A model generated the notes under the pieces. That model saw only the letters and a program-made list of their open reading frames with translations. It was not told the origin of the DNA and did not search any database. Source: Antedon bifida (Eukaryota; Echinodermata; Crinoidea; Comatulida; Antedonidae). Taken from it: a stretch of 64,000 nt of DNA. Made by a program: the position numbers and the translations under genes. The stretch is taken from assembly GCA_963402885.1 (NCBI GenBank), contig OY727095.1:24743001-24807000 (forward strand), in the 5' to 3' direction. Positions 25,131 to 36,426 of this stretch are shown in pieces (position 1 is the stretch's first letter; every line of letters begins with the position of its first letter).

Positions 25131-28100
25131 CTAAAACATTTTCAAATACGATATTAAGCTATTTTGTGCACTTTGATGTTTTTGTGTAAAAAGTTTTATC
25201 GAAATGCTCAAAATGGTCTAAAACATCTCCAAATGCGATTTGAAGCTATTCTGTACACTTTGATGTTTCGTGTGAAAAATTTTTGTCGAAATGCTCAAAA
25301 TGGTCTAAAACGTTTTCAAATAGGATATTAAGCTATTTTGTGCACTTTGATGTTTTTGTGTGAAAAGTATTATCGAAATGCTCAAAATGGTCTAAAACGG
25401 TTTCAAATGTGATTTTAAGCAATTTGATGTTTTTGTGTAACCAAGTTTCATCGAAATGCACAAAATGGTCTAAAACGTCTCCAAATGCGATTTGAAGCTA
25501 ATCTAAGCACTTTGGTGTTTTTGTGTTAAAATGTTTTTTTCGAAAATCACAAAATGGTCTAAAACGTCTCCAAATGCGATTTGAAACTATTCTGTACACT
25601 TTGATGTTTTGTGTGAAAAAGTTTTGTCGAATGGCTCAAAATGGTCTAAAACGTTTTTAAATACGATATTAAGCAATTTTGTGCACTTTGAGGTTTTTGT
25701 GTGAAAAGTTTTATCGAAATCCTCAAAATGGTCTAAAACGGTTTCAAATGTGATTTTAAGCACTTTGATGTTTTTGTGTAACCAAGTTTCATCGAAATGC
25801 ACAAAATGGTCTAAAACGTCTCCAAATGCGATTTGAAGCTATTCTGTGCACTTTGATGTTTTTGTGTGAAAAGTATTATCGAAATGCTCAAAATGGTCTA
25901 AAACGGTTTAAAATGTGATTTTAAGCACTTTGATGTTTTTGTGTAACCAAGTTTCATCGAAATGCACAAAATGGTCTAAAACGTCTCCAAATGCGATTTG
26001 AGGCTAATCTAAGCACTTTGGTGTTTTTGTGTTAAAATGTTTTTTTCGAAAATCACAAAATGGTCTAAAACGTCTCCAAATGCGATTTGAAACTATTCTG
26101 TACACTTTGATGTTTTGTGTGAAAAAGTTTTGTCGAAATGCTCAAAATGGTCTAAAACGTTTTTAAATACGATATTAAGCAATTTTGTGCACTTTGAGGT
26201 TTTTGTGTGAAAAGTTTTATCGAAATCTTCAAAATGGTCTAAAACGGTTTCCAATGTGATTTTAAGCACTTTGATGTTTTTGTGTAATCAAGTTTCATCG
26301 AAATGCACAAAATGGTCTAAAACGTCTCCAAATGCGTTTTGAAGCTATTCTAAGCACTTTGGTGTTTTTGTGTTAAAATGTTTTTTCAAAAATCATAAAA
26401 TGGTCTAAAACGTCTCCAAATGCGATTTGAAGCTATTCTGTACACTTTGATGTTTTGTGTGAAAAAGTTTTGTCGAAATGCTCAAAATGGTCTAAAACGT
26501 TTTTAAATACGATATTAAGCAATTTTGTGCACTTTGAGGTTTTTGTGTGAAAAGTTTTATTGAAATCCTCAAAATGGTCTACAACGGTTTCAAATGTGAT
26601 TTTAAGCACTTTGATGTTTTTGTGTAACCAAGTTTCATCGAAATGCACAAAATGGTCTAAAACGTCTCCAAATGCGATTTGAAGCTATTCTGTGCACTTT
26701 GATGTTTTTGTGTGAAAAGTATTATCGAAATGCTCAAAATGGTCTAAAACGGTTTAAAATGTGATTTTAAGCACTTTGATGTTTTTGTGTAACCAAGTTT
26801 CATCGAAATGCACAAAATGGTCTAAAACGTCTCCAAATGCGATTTGAAGCTAATCTAAGCACTTTGGTGTTTTTGTGTTAAAATGTTTTTTTCGAAAATC
26901 ACAAAATGGTCTAAAACGTCTCCAAATGCGATTTGAAGCTATTCTGTACACTTGGATGTTTCGTGTGAAAAATTTTTGTCGAAATGATCAAAATGGTCTA
27001 AAACGTTTTCAAATAGGTTATTAAGCTATTTTGTGCACTTTGATGTTATTGTGTGAAAAGTTTTATCGAAATGCTCAAAATGGTCTAAAACGGTTTCAAA
27101 TGTGATTTTAAACACTTTGATGTTTTTGTGTAACCAAGTTTCATCGAAATGCACAAAATGGTCTAAAACGTTCCCAAATGCGATTTGAAGCTATTCTGTA
27201 CAATTTGATGTTTTTGTGTAACCAAGTTTCATCGAAAATCACAAAATGGTCTTAAACGTCTCCAAATGCGATTTGAAGCTAATTTGTGCACTTTGATGTT
27301 TTTGTGTGAAAAGTTTTATCGAAATCCTCAAAATGGTCTAAAACGGTTTCAAATGTGATTTTAAGCACTTTGATGTTTTTGTGTAACCAAGTTTCATCGA
27401 AATGCACAAAATGGTCTAAAACGTCTCCAAATGCGATTTGAAGCTATTCTGAGCTATTATGTTTTTGTGTGAAAAGTATTATCGAAATGCTCAAAATGGT
27501 CTAAAACGGTTTAAAATGTGATTTTAAACACTTTGATGTTTTTGTGTAACAAAGTTTCATCGAAATGCACAAAATGGTCTAAAACGTTTCCAAATGTGAT
27601 TTGAAGCTATTCTGTACACTTCGATGTTTTGTGTGAAAAAGTTTTGTCGAAATGCTCAAAATGGTCTAAAACATTTTCAAATACGATATTAAGCTATTTT
27701 GTGCACTTTGATGTTTTTGTGTGAAAAGTTTTATCGAAATGCTCAAAATGGTCTAAAACGTCTCCAAATGCGATTTGAAGCTAATCTAAGCACTTTGGTG
27801 TTTTTGTGTTAAAATGTTTTTTCGAAAATCACAAAATGGTCTAAAACGTCTCCAAATGCGATTTGAAGCTATCCTAAGCACTTTGGTGTTTTTATGTCAA
27901 CAAGTTTTTTCGAAATCACAAAATGGTCTAAAACGTCTCCAAATGCGATTTGAAGCTATTCTGTACACTTTGATGTTTTGTGTGAAAAAGTTTTGTCGAA
28001 ATGCTCAAAATGGTCTAAAACGTTTTTAAATACGATATTAAGCAATTTTGTGCACTTTGAGGTTTTTGTGTGAAAAGTTTTATCGAAATCCTCAAAATGG

Positions 28101-28905
28101 TCTAAAACGGTTTCAAATGTGATTTTAAGCACTTTGATGTTTTTGTGTAACCAAGTTTCATCGAAATGCACAAAATGGTCTAAAACGTCTCCAAATGCGA
28201 TTTGAAGCTATTCTGTGCACTTTGATGTTTTTGTGTGAAAAGTATTATCGAAATGCTCAAAATGGTCTAAAACGGTTTAAAATGTGATTTTAAGCACTTT
28301 GATGTTTTTGTGTAACCAAGTTTCATCGAAATGCACAAAATGGTCTAAAACGTCTCCAAATGCGATTTGAGGCTAATCTAAGCACTTTGGTGTTTTTGTG
28401 TTAAAATGTTTTTTTCGAAAATCACAAAATGGTCTAAAACGTCTCCAAATGCGATTTGAAACTATTCTGTACACTTTGATGTTTTGTGTGAAAAAGTTTT
28501 GTCGAAATGCTCAAAATGGTCTAAAACGTTTTTAAATACGATATTAAGCAATTTTGTGCACTTTGAGGTTTTTGTGTGAAAAGTTTTATCGAAATCTTCA
28601 AAAATGGTCTAAAACGGTTTCCAATGTGATTTTAAGCACTTTGATGTTTTTGTGTAATCAAGTTTCATCGAAATGCACAAAATGGTCTAAAACGTCTCCA
28701 AATGCGTTTTGAAGCTATTCTAAGCACTCAGGTGTTTTTGTGTTAAAATGTTTTTTCAAAAATCATAAAATGGTCTAAAACGTCTCCAAATGCGATTTGA
28801 AGCTATTCTGTACACTTTGATGTTTTGTGTGAAAAAGTTTTGTCGAAATGCTCAAAATGGTCTAAAACGTTTTTAAATACGATATTAAGCAATTTTGTGC
28901 ACTTT
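25130..28905 (+). repeat. 3.8-kb block duplicated at 57.96-61.73 kb
   Basis: Collinear at offset +32826, with a 1-bp insertion here (ttcaaaaatgg near 28600). It contains the 2.4-kb block also present at 4.2 kb. Markers include gcactcagg (28725) against gcactctgg in the partner. Both have ctgagctattatg (27449, 60286) and tatgtcaacaag (27894, 60720). Confidence 0.86.
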
Positions 28906-31649
28906 GAGGTTTTTGTGTGAAAAGTTTTATTGAAATCCTCAAAATGGTCTAAAACGGTTTCAAATGTGATTTTAAGCACTTTGATGTTTTTGTGTAACCA
29001 AGTTTCATCGAAATGCACAAAATGGTCTAAAACGTCTCCAAATGCGATTTGAAGCTATTCTGTACACTTTGATGTTTTTGTGTAGAAAGTTTTATCGAAA
29101 TGCTCAAATTGGTCTAAAACAGTTTCAAATGTGATTTCAAGCACTTTGATGTTTTTGTGTAACCAAGTTTCATCGAAATGCACAAAATGGTCTAAAACGT
29201 CTCCAAATGCGTTTTGTAGCTATTCTGTACACTTTGATGTTTCGTGTGAAAAATTTTGTCGAAATGCTCAAAATGGTCTAAAACGTTTTTAAATAGGATA
29301 ATAATCTATTTTGTGCACTTTGATGTTTTTGTGAGAAAAGTTTTATCGAAATGCTTAAAATGGTCTAAAACGGTTACAAATGTGATTTTAAGCACTTTGA
29401 TGTTTTTGTGTAACCAAGTTTCATCGAAATGCACAAAATGGTCAAAAACGTTTCCAAATGCGATTTGAAGCTATTTTGTACACTTTGATGTTTTGTGTGA
29501 AAACGTTTTTTCGAAATGGTCTAAAACGTCTCCAAATGTGATTTGAAGCTATTCTGTACACTTGGATGTTTTTATGTGAAAAGTTATATCGAAATGCTCA
29601 AAATGCTCAAAAACTAAAACGTTTCCAAATGCGATTTGAAGCTATTCTGTACAATTTGATGTTTTGTGTGAACAAGTTTTTTCGAAAATCACAAAATGGT
29701 CTAAAACGTCTCCAAATGCGATTTGAAGCTAATTTGTGCACTTTGCTGTTTTTGTGTGAAAAGTATTATTGAAATGCTCAAAATGGTCTAAAACGGTTTC
29801 AAATGTGATTTCAAGCACTTTGATGTTTTTGTGTAACCAAGTTTTGCCGAAATGCTCAAAATGGTATAATACGATATTAAGCTATTTTGTGCACTTTGAT
29901 GTTTTTGTGTAGAAAGTTTTATCGAAATGCTCAAATTGGTCTAAAACGGTTTAAAATGTGATTTTAAGCACTTTGATGTTTTTGTGTAACAAAGTTTCAT
30001 CGAAATGCACAAAATGGTCTAAAACGTTTCCAAATGCGATTTGAAGCTATTCTGTACACTTTGATGTTTTGTGTGAAAAAGTTTTGTCGAAATGCTCAAA
30101 ATGGTCTAAAACATTTTCAAATACGATATTAAGCTATTTTGTGCACTTTGATGTTTTTGTGTGAAAAGTTTTATCGAAATGCTCAAAATGGTCTAAAACG
30201 TCTCCAAATGCGATTTGAAGCTAATCTAAGCACTTTGGTGTTTTTGTGTTAAAATGTTTTTTCGAAAATCACAAAATGGTCTAAAACGTCTCCAAATGCG
30301 ATTTGAAGCTATCCTAAGCACTTTGGTGTTTTTATGTCAACAAGTTTTTTCGAAATCACAAAATGGTCTAAAACGTCTCCAAATGCGATTTGAAGCTATT
30401 CTGTACACTTTGATGTTTTGTGTGAAAAAGTTTTGTCGAAATGCTCAAAATGGTCTAAAACGTTTTTAAATACGATATTAAGCAATTTTGTGCACTTTGA
30501 GGTTTTTGTGTGAAAAGTTTTATCGAAATCCTCAAAATGGTCTAAAACGGTTTCAAATGTGATTTTAAGCACTTTGATGTTTTTGTGTAACCAAGTTTCA
30601 TCGAAATGCACAAAATGGTCTAAAACGTCTCCAAACGCGATTTGAAGCTATTCTGTGCACTTTGATGTTTTTGTGTGAAAAGTATTATCGAAATGCTCAA
30701 AATGGTCTAAAACGGTTTAAAATGTGATTTTAAGCACTTTGATGTTTTTGTGTAACCAAGTTTCATCGAAATGCACAAAATGGTCTAAAACGTCTCCAAA
30801 TGCGATTTGAGGCTAATCTAAGCACTTTGGTGTTTTTGTGTTAAAATGTTTTTTTCGAAAATCACAAAATGGTCTAAAACGTCTCCAAATGCGATTTGAA
30901 ACTATTCTGTACACTTTGATGTTTTGTGTGAAAAAGTTTTGTCGAAATGCTCAAAATGGTCTAAAACGTTTTTAAATACGATATTAAGCAATTTTGTGCA
31001 CTTTGAGGTTTTTGTGTGAAAAGTTTTATCGAAATCTTCAAAATGGTCTAAAACGGTTTCCAATGTGATTTTAAGCACTTTGATGTTTTTGTGTAATCAA
31101 GTTTCATCGAAATGCACAAAATGGTCTAAAACGTCTCCAAATGCGTTTTGAAGCTATTCTAAGCACTTTGGTGTTTTTGTGTTAAAATGTTTTTTCAAAA
31201 ATCATAAAATGGTCTAAAACGTCTCCAAATGCGATTTGAAGCTATTCTGTACACTTTGATGTTTTGTGTGAAAAAGTTTTGTCGAAATGCTCAAAATGGT
31301 CTAAAACGTTTTTAAATACGATATTAAGCAATTTTGTGCACTTTGAGGTTTTTGTGTGAAAAGTTTTATTGAAATCCTCAAAATGGTCTAAAACGGTTTC
31401 AAATGTGATTTTAAGCACTTTGATGTTTTTGTGTAACCAAGTTTCATCGAAATGCACAAAATGGTCTAAAACGTCTCCAAATGCGATTTGAAGCTATTCT
31501 GTACACTTTGATGTTTTTGTGTAGAAAGTTTTATCGAAATGCTCAAATTGGTCTAAAACAGTTTCAAATGTGATTTCAAGCACTTTGATGTTTTTGTGTA
31601 ACCAAGTTTCATCAAAATGCACAAAATGGTCTAAAACGTCTCCAAATGC
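27500..31649 (+). repeat. 2440-bp tandem duplication (1.7 copies)
   Basis: 27500-29210 recurs at 29940-31649 with offset 2440 (2439 after a 1-bp indel). Shared markers are gtaacaaag (27545, 29985), tatgtcaacaag (27894, 30334), aatcttc (28595, 31033) and gtagaaagttttatcg (about 29080, 31520). The part of the first unit from 29210 to 29940 (G monomer, ttcgaaatggtctaaaac fusion, gctcaaaatgctc variant) is not repeated here but reappears at 32.45-33.2 kb. Confidence 0.85.
29135..29945 (+). repeat. Block shared with 32.40-33.21 kb and 35.99-36.8 kb
   Basis: Offset 3265 to the second copy and 6862 to the third. Markers are gcgttttgtagc, the G monomer, the fused 78-bp monomer ttttttcgaaatggtct, the partial duplication aaatgctcaaaatgctc (29591), aatttgtgcactttgctg (about 29733) and aaaatggtataatacg (about 29859), where an internal segment is lost. 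Confidence 0.84.
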
Positions 31650-32350
31650 GAATTGAAGCTATTCTGTACACTTTGATGTTTCGAGTGAAAATTTTTTGTC
31701 GAAATGCTCAAAATGGTCTAAAACGTTTTCAAATAGGATATTAAGCTATTTTGTGCACTTTGATGTTTTTGTGTGAAAAGTTTTATCGAAATGCACAAAA
31801 TGGTCGAAAACGATTCCAAATGCGATTTGAAGCTATTCTGTACACTTTGATGTTTTGTGTGAAAAAGTTTTTCTAAAACGGTTTCAAATGTGATTTCAAG
31901 CACTTTGATGTTTTTGTGTAACCAAGTTTCATCGAAATGCACAAAATGGTCAAAAACGTCTCCAAATGCGATTTGAAGCTATTTTGTACACTTTGATGTT
32001 TTGTGTGAAAAAGTTTTATCGAAATGGTCTAAAACGTTTTCAAATACAATATTAAGCTATTTTATGCACTTTGATGTTTTTGTGTGAAAAGTTTTATCGA
32101 AATGCTCAAAATGGTCTAAAACGTCTCCAAATGCGAAAGGGAAGCTATTCTGTACACTTTGATGTTTTGTGTGAAAAAGTTTTGCCGAAATGCTCAAAAT
32201 GGTCTAAAACATTTTCAAATACGATATTAAGCTATTTTATGCACTTTGATGTTTTTGTGTGAAAAAGTTTTGTCGAAATGCTCAAAATGGTCTAAAACGT
32301 GATTAAATACGATATTAAGCAATTTTGTGCACTTTGAGGTTTTTGTGTGA
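31565..32350 (+). repeat. Segment with out-of-register join and a private purine substitution
   Basis: 31591-31945 matches 61735-62089 (offset 30144), sharing atcaaaatgcac (31612) and gtttcgagtg (31678). It contains the out-of-register join at 31872/31873. To the right are a shortened monomer (tatcgaaatggtctaaaac, about 32020) and the private gcgaaagggaagc at about 32134-32146, where other copies have gcgatttgaagc. Confidence 0.8.
31862..31882 (+). repeat. Out-of-register join, family of five identical junctions
   Basis: A class-A gaaaaagttttt passes straight to ctaaaacggtttc, so the tcgaaatgctc and aaaatgg landmarks are missing (net loss about 19 bp). The same junction is at 38400/38401, 41784/41785, 43890/43891 and 62016/62017. 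The last carries aaaaaattttt. One ancestral event spread by later duplication explains all five. Confidence 0.88.
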
Positions 32351-34577
32351 AAATTTTTATCGAAATGCTCAAAATGGTCTAAAACGGTTTCTAATGTGAT
32401 TTTAAGCACTTTGATGTTTTTGTGTAACCAAGTTTCATCGAAATGCACAAAATGGTCTAAAACGTCTCCAAATGCGTTTTGTAGCTATTCTGTACACTTT
32501 GATGTTTCGTGTGAAAAATTTTGTCGAAATGCTCAAAATGGTCTAAAACGTTTTTAAATAGGATAATAATCTATTTTGTGCACTTTGATGTTTTTGTGAG
32601 AAAAGTTTTATCGAAATGCTTAAAATGGTCTAAAACGGTTACAAATGTGATTTTAAGCACTTTGATGTTTTTGTGTAACCAAGTTTCATCGAAATGCACA
32701 AAATGGTCAAAAACGTTTCCAAATGCGATTTGAAGCTATTTTGTACACTTTGATGTTTTGTGTGAAAACGTTTTTTCGAAATGGTCTAAAACGTCTCCAA
32801 ATGTGATTTGAAGCTATTCTGTACACTTGGATGTTTTTATGTGAAAAGTTATATCGAAATGCTCAAAATGCTCAAAAACTAAAACGTTTCCAAATGCGAT
32901 TTGAAGCTATTCTGTACAATTTGATGTTTTGTGTGAACAAGTTTTTTCGAAAATCACAAAATGGTCTAAAACGTCTCCAAATGCGATTTGAAGCTAATTT
33001 GTGCACTTTGCTGTTTTTGTGTGAAAAGTATTATCGAAATGCTCAAAATGGTCTAAAACGGTTTCAAATGTGATTTCAAGCACTTTGATGTTTTTGTGTA
33101 ACCAAGTTTTGCCGAAATGCTCAAAATGGTATAATATGATATTAAGCTATTTTGTGCACTTTGATGTTTTTGTGTAGAAAGTTTTATCGAAATGCTCAAA
33201 TTGGTCTAAAACAGTTTCAAATGTGATTTCAAGTACTTTGATGTTTTTGTGTGACCAAGTTTCATCGAAATGCAGAAAATGGTCTAAAACGTCTCCAAAT
33301 GCGAATTGAAGCCCTTCTGTACACTTTGATGTTTCGTGTGAAAAATTTTTGTCGAAATGCTCAAAATGGTCTAAAACGTTTTCAAATAGGATATTAAGCT
33401 ATTTTGTGCACTTTGATGTTTTTGTGTGAAAAGTTTTATCGAAATGCACAAAATGGTCTAAAACGATTCCAAATGCGATTTGAAGCTATTCTGTACACTT
33501 TGATGTTTTGTGTGAAAAAGTTTTGTCGAAATGCTCAAAATGGTCTAAAACATTTTCAAATACGATATTAAGCTATTTTGTGCACTTTGATGTTTTTGTG
33601 TGAAAAGTTTTATCGAAATGCTCAAAATGGTCTAAAACGGTTTCAAATGTGATTTCAAGTACTTTGATGTTTTTGTGTAACCAAGTTTCATCGAAATGCA
33701 CAAAATGGTCAAAAACGTCTCCAAATGCGATTTGAAGCTATTTTGTACACTTTGATGTTTTGTGTGAAAAAGTTTTGTTGAAATGGTCAAAATGGTCTAA
33801 AACGTTTTCAAATACAATATTAAGCTATTTTATGCACTTTGATGTTTTTGTGTGAAAAGTTTTATCGAAATGCTCAAAATGGTCTAAAACGTCTCCAAAT
33901 GCGATTTGAAGCTATTCTGTACACTTTGATGTTTTGTGTGAAAAAGTTTTGTCGAAATGCTCAAAATGGTCTAAAACATTTTCAAATACGATATTAAGCT
34001 ATTTTGTGCACTTTGATGTTTTTGTGTAGAAAGTTTTATCGAAATGCTCAAATTGGTCTAAAACAGTTTCAAATGTGATTTCAAGCACTTTGATGTTTTT
34101 GTGTAACCAAGTTTCATCGAAATGCACAAAATGGTCTAAAACGTCTCCAAATGCGAATTGAAGCTATTCTGTACACTTTGATGTTTCGTGTGAAAAATTT
34201 TTGTCGAAATGCTCAAAATGGTCTAAAACGTTTTCAAATAGGATATTAAGCTATTTTGTGCACTTTGATGTTTTTGTGTGAAAAGTTTTATCGAAATGCT
34301 CAAAATGGTCTAAAACGTCTCCAAATGCGATTTGAAGCTATTCTGTACACTTTGATGTTTTATGTGAAAAAGTTTTATCGAAATGCTCAAAATGGTCTAA
34401 AACATTTTCAAATACGATATTAAGCTATTTTGTGCACTTTGATGTTTTTGTGTAGAAAGTTTTATCGAAATGCTCAAATTGGTCTAAAACAGTTTCAAAT
34501 GTGATTTCAAGCACTTTGATGTTTTTGTGTAACCAAGTTTCATCGAAATGCACAAAATGGTCTAAAACGTCTCCAAA
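32350..34577 (+). repeat. 2.2-kb block duplicated at 35.95-38.17 kb
   Basis: Collinear at offset +3597, beginning at acggtttctaatg (about 32385, 35982) and ending where this copy has gcgttttgtagc (34579) and the other gcgaattgaagc. Differences seen include tataatatg against tataatacg (33130, 36729), agcccttctg against agctcttctg (about 33311, 36908), and tttcatcg against tttcaacg (37711). The 746-bp tandem array sits between the two copies. Confidence 0.86.
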
Positions 34578-36426
34578 TGCGTTTTGTAGCTATTCTGTAC
34601 ACTTTGATGTTTCGTGTGAAAAATTTTGTCGAAATGCTCAAAATGGTCTAAAACGTTTTTAAATAGGATAATAATCTATTTTGTGCACTTTGATGTTTTT
34701 GTGAGAAAAGTTTTATCGAAATGCTTAAAATGGTCTAAAACGGTTACAAATGTGATTTTAAGCACTTTGATGTTTTTGTGTAACCAAGTTTCATCGAAAT
34801 GCACAAAATGGTCAAAAACGTTTCCAAATGCGATTTGAAGCTATTTTGTACACTTTGATGTTTTGTGTGAAAACGTTTTTTCGAAATGGTCTAAAACGTC
34901 TCCAAATGTGATTTGAAGCTATTCTGTACACTTTGATGTTTTATGTGAAAAAGTTTTATCGAAATGCTCAAAATGGTCTAAAACATTTTCAAATACGATA
35001 TTAAGCTATTTTGTGCACTTTGATGTTTTTGTGTAGAAAGTTTTATCGAAATGCTCAAATTGGTCTAAAACAGTTTCAAATGTGATTTCAAGCACTTTGA
35101 TGTTTTTGTGTAACCAAGTTTCATCGAAATGCACAAAATGGTCTAAAACGTCTCCAAATGCGAATTGAAGCTATTCTGTACACTTTGATGTTTCGTGTGA
35201 AAAATTTTTATCGAAATGCTCAAAATGGTCTAAAACGGTTTCTAATGTGATTTTAAGCACTTTGATGTTTTTGTGTAACCAAGTTTCATCGAAATGCACA
35301 AAATGGTCTAAAACGTCTCCAAATGCGTTTTGTAGCTATTCTGTACACTTTGATGTTTCGTGTGAAAAATTTTGTCGAAATGCTCAAAATGGTCTAAAAC
35401 GTTTTTAAATAGGATAATAATCTATTTTGTGCACTTTGATGTTTTTGTGAGAAAAGTTTTATCGAAATGCTTAAAATGGTCTAAAACGGTTACAAATGTG
35501 ATTTTAAGCACTTTGATGTTTTTGTGTAACCAAGTTTCATCGAAATGCACAAAATGGTCAAAAACGTTTCCAAATGCGATTTGAAGCTATTTTGTACACT
35601 TTGATGTTTTGTGTGAAAACGTTTTTTCGAAATGGTCTAAAACGTCTCCAAATGTGATTTGAAGCTATTCTGTACACTTTGATGTTTTATGTGAAAAAGT
35701 TTTATCGAAATGCTCAAAATGGTCTAAAACATTTTCAAATACGATATTAAGCTATTTTGTGCACTTTGATGTTTTTGTGTAGAAAGTTTTATCGAAATGC
35801 TCAAATTGGTCTAAAACAGTTTCAAATGTGATTTCAAGCACTTTGATGTTTTTGTGTAACCAAGTTTCATCGAAATGCACAAAATGGTCTAAAACGTCTC
35901 CAAATGCGAATTGAAGCTATTCTGTACACTTTGATGTTTCGTGTGAAAATTTTTTATCGAAATGCTCAAAATGGTCTAAAACGGTTTCTAATGTGATTTT
36001 AAGCACTTTGATGTTTTTGTGTAACCAAGTTTCATCGAAATGCACAAAATGGTCTAAAACGTCTCCAAATGCGTTTTGTAGCTATTCTGTACACTTTGAT
36101 GTTTCGTGTGAAAAATTTTGTCGAAATGCTCAAAATGGTCTAAAACGTTTTTAAATAGGATAATAATCTATTTTGTGCACTTTGATGTTTTTGTGAGAAA
36201 AGTTTTATCGAAATGCTTAAAATGGTCTAAAACGGTTACAAATGTGATTTTAAGCACTTTGATGTTTTTGTGTAACCAAGTTTCATCGAAATGCACAAAA
36301 TGGTCAAAAACGTTTCCAAATGCGATTTGAAGCTATTTTGTACACTTTGATGTTTTGTGTGAAAACGTTTTTTCGAAATGGTCTAAAACGTCTCCAAATG
36401 TGATTTGAAGCTATTCTGTACACTTG
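34510..36426 (+). repeat. 746-bp higher-order repeat, about 2.6 tandem copies
   Basis: Copies begin near 34510, 35256 and 36002. The G monomers recur exactly 746 bp apart. Each unit holds nine monomers: A variant with gttttgtagc, G, C, the fused 78-bp A, A with gttttatgtg, B, C, A with gcgaattg, and C with cggtttctaatg (the first copy has the cagtttc C instead). The lengths sum to about 746. The third copy breaks off at cacttggatg (36421). Confidence 0.88.
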
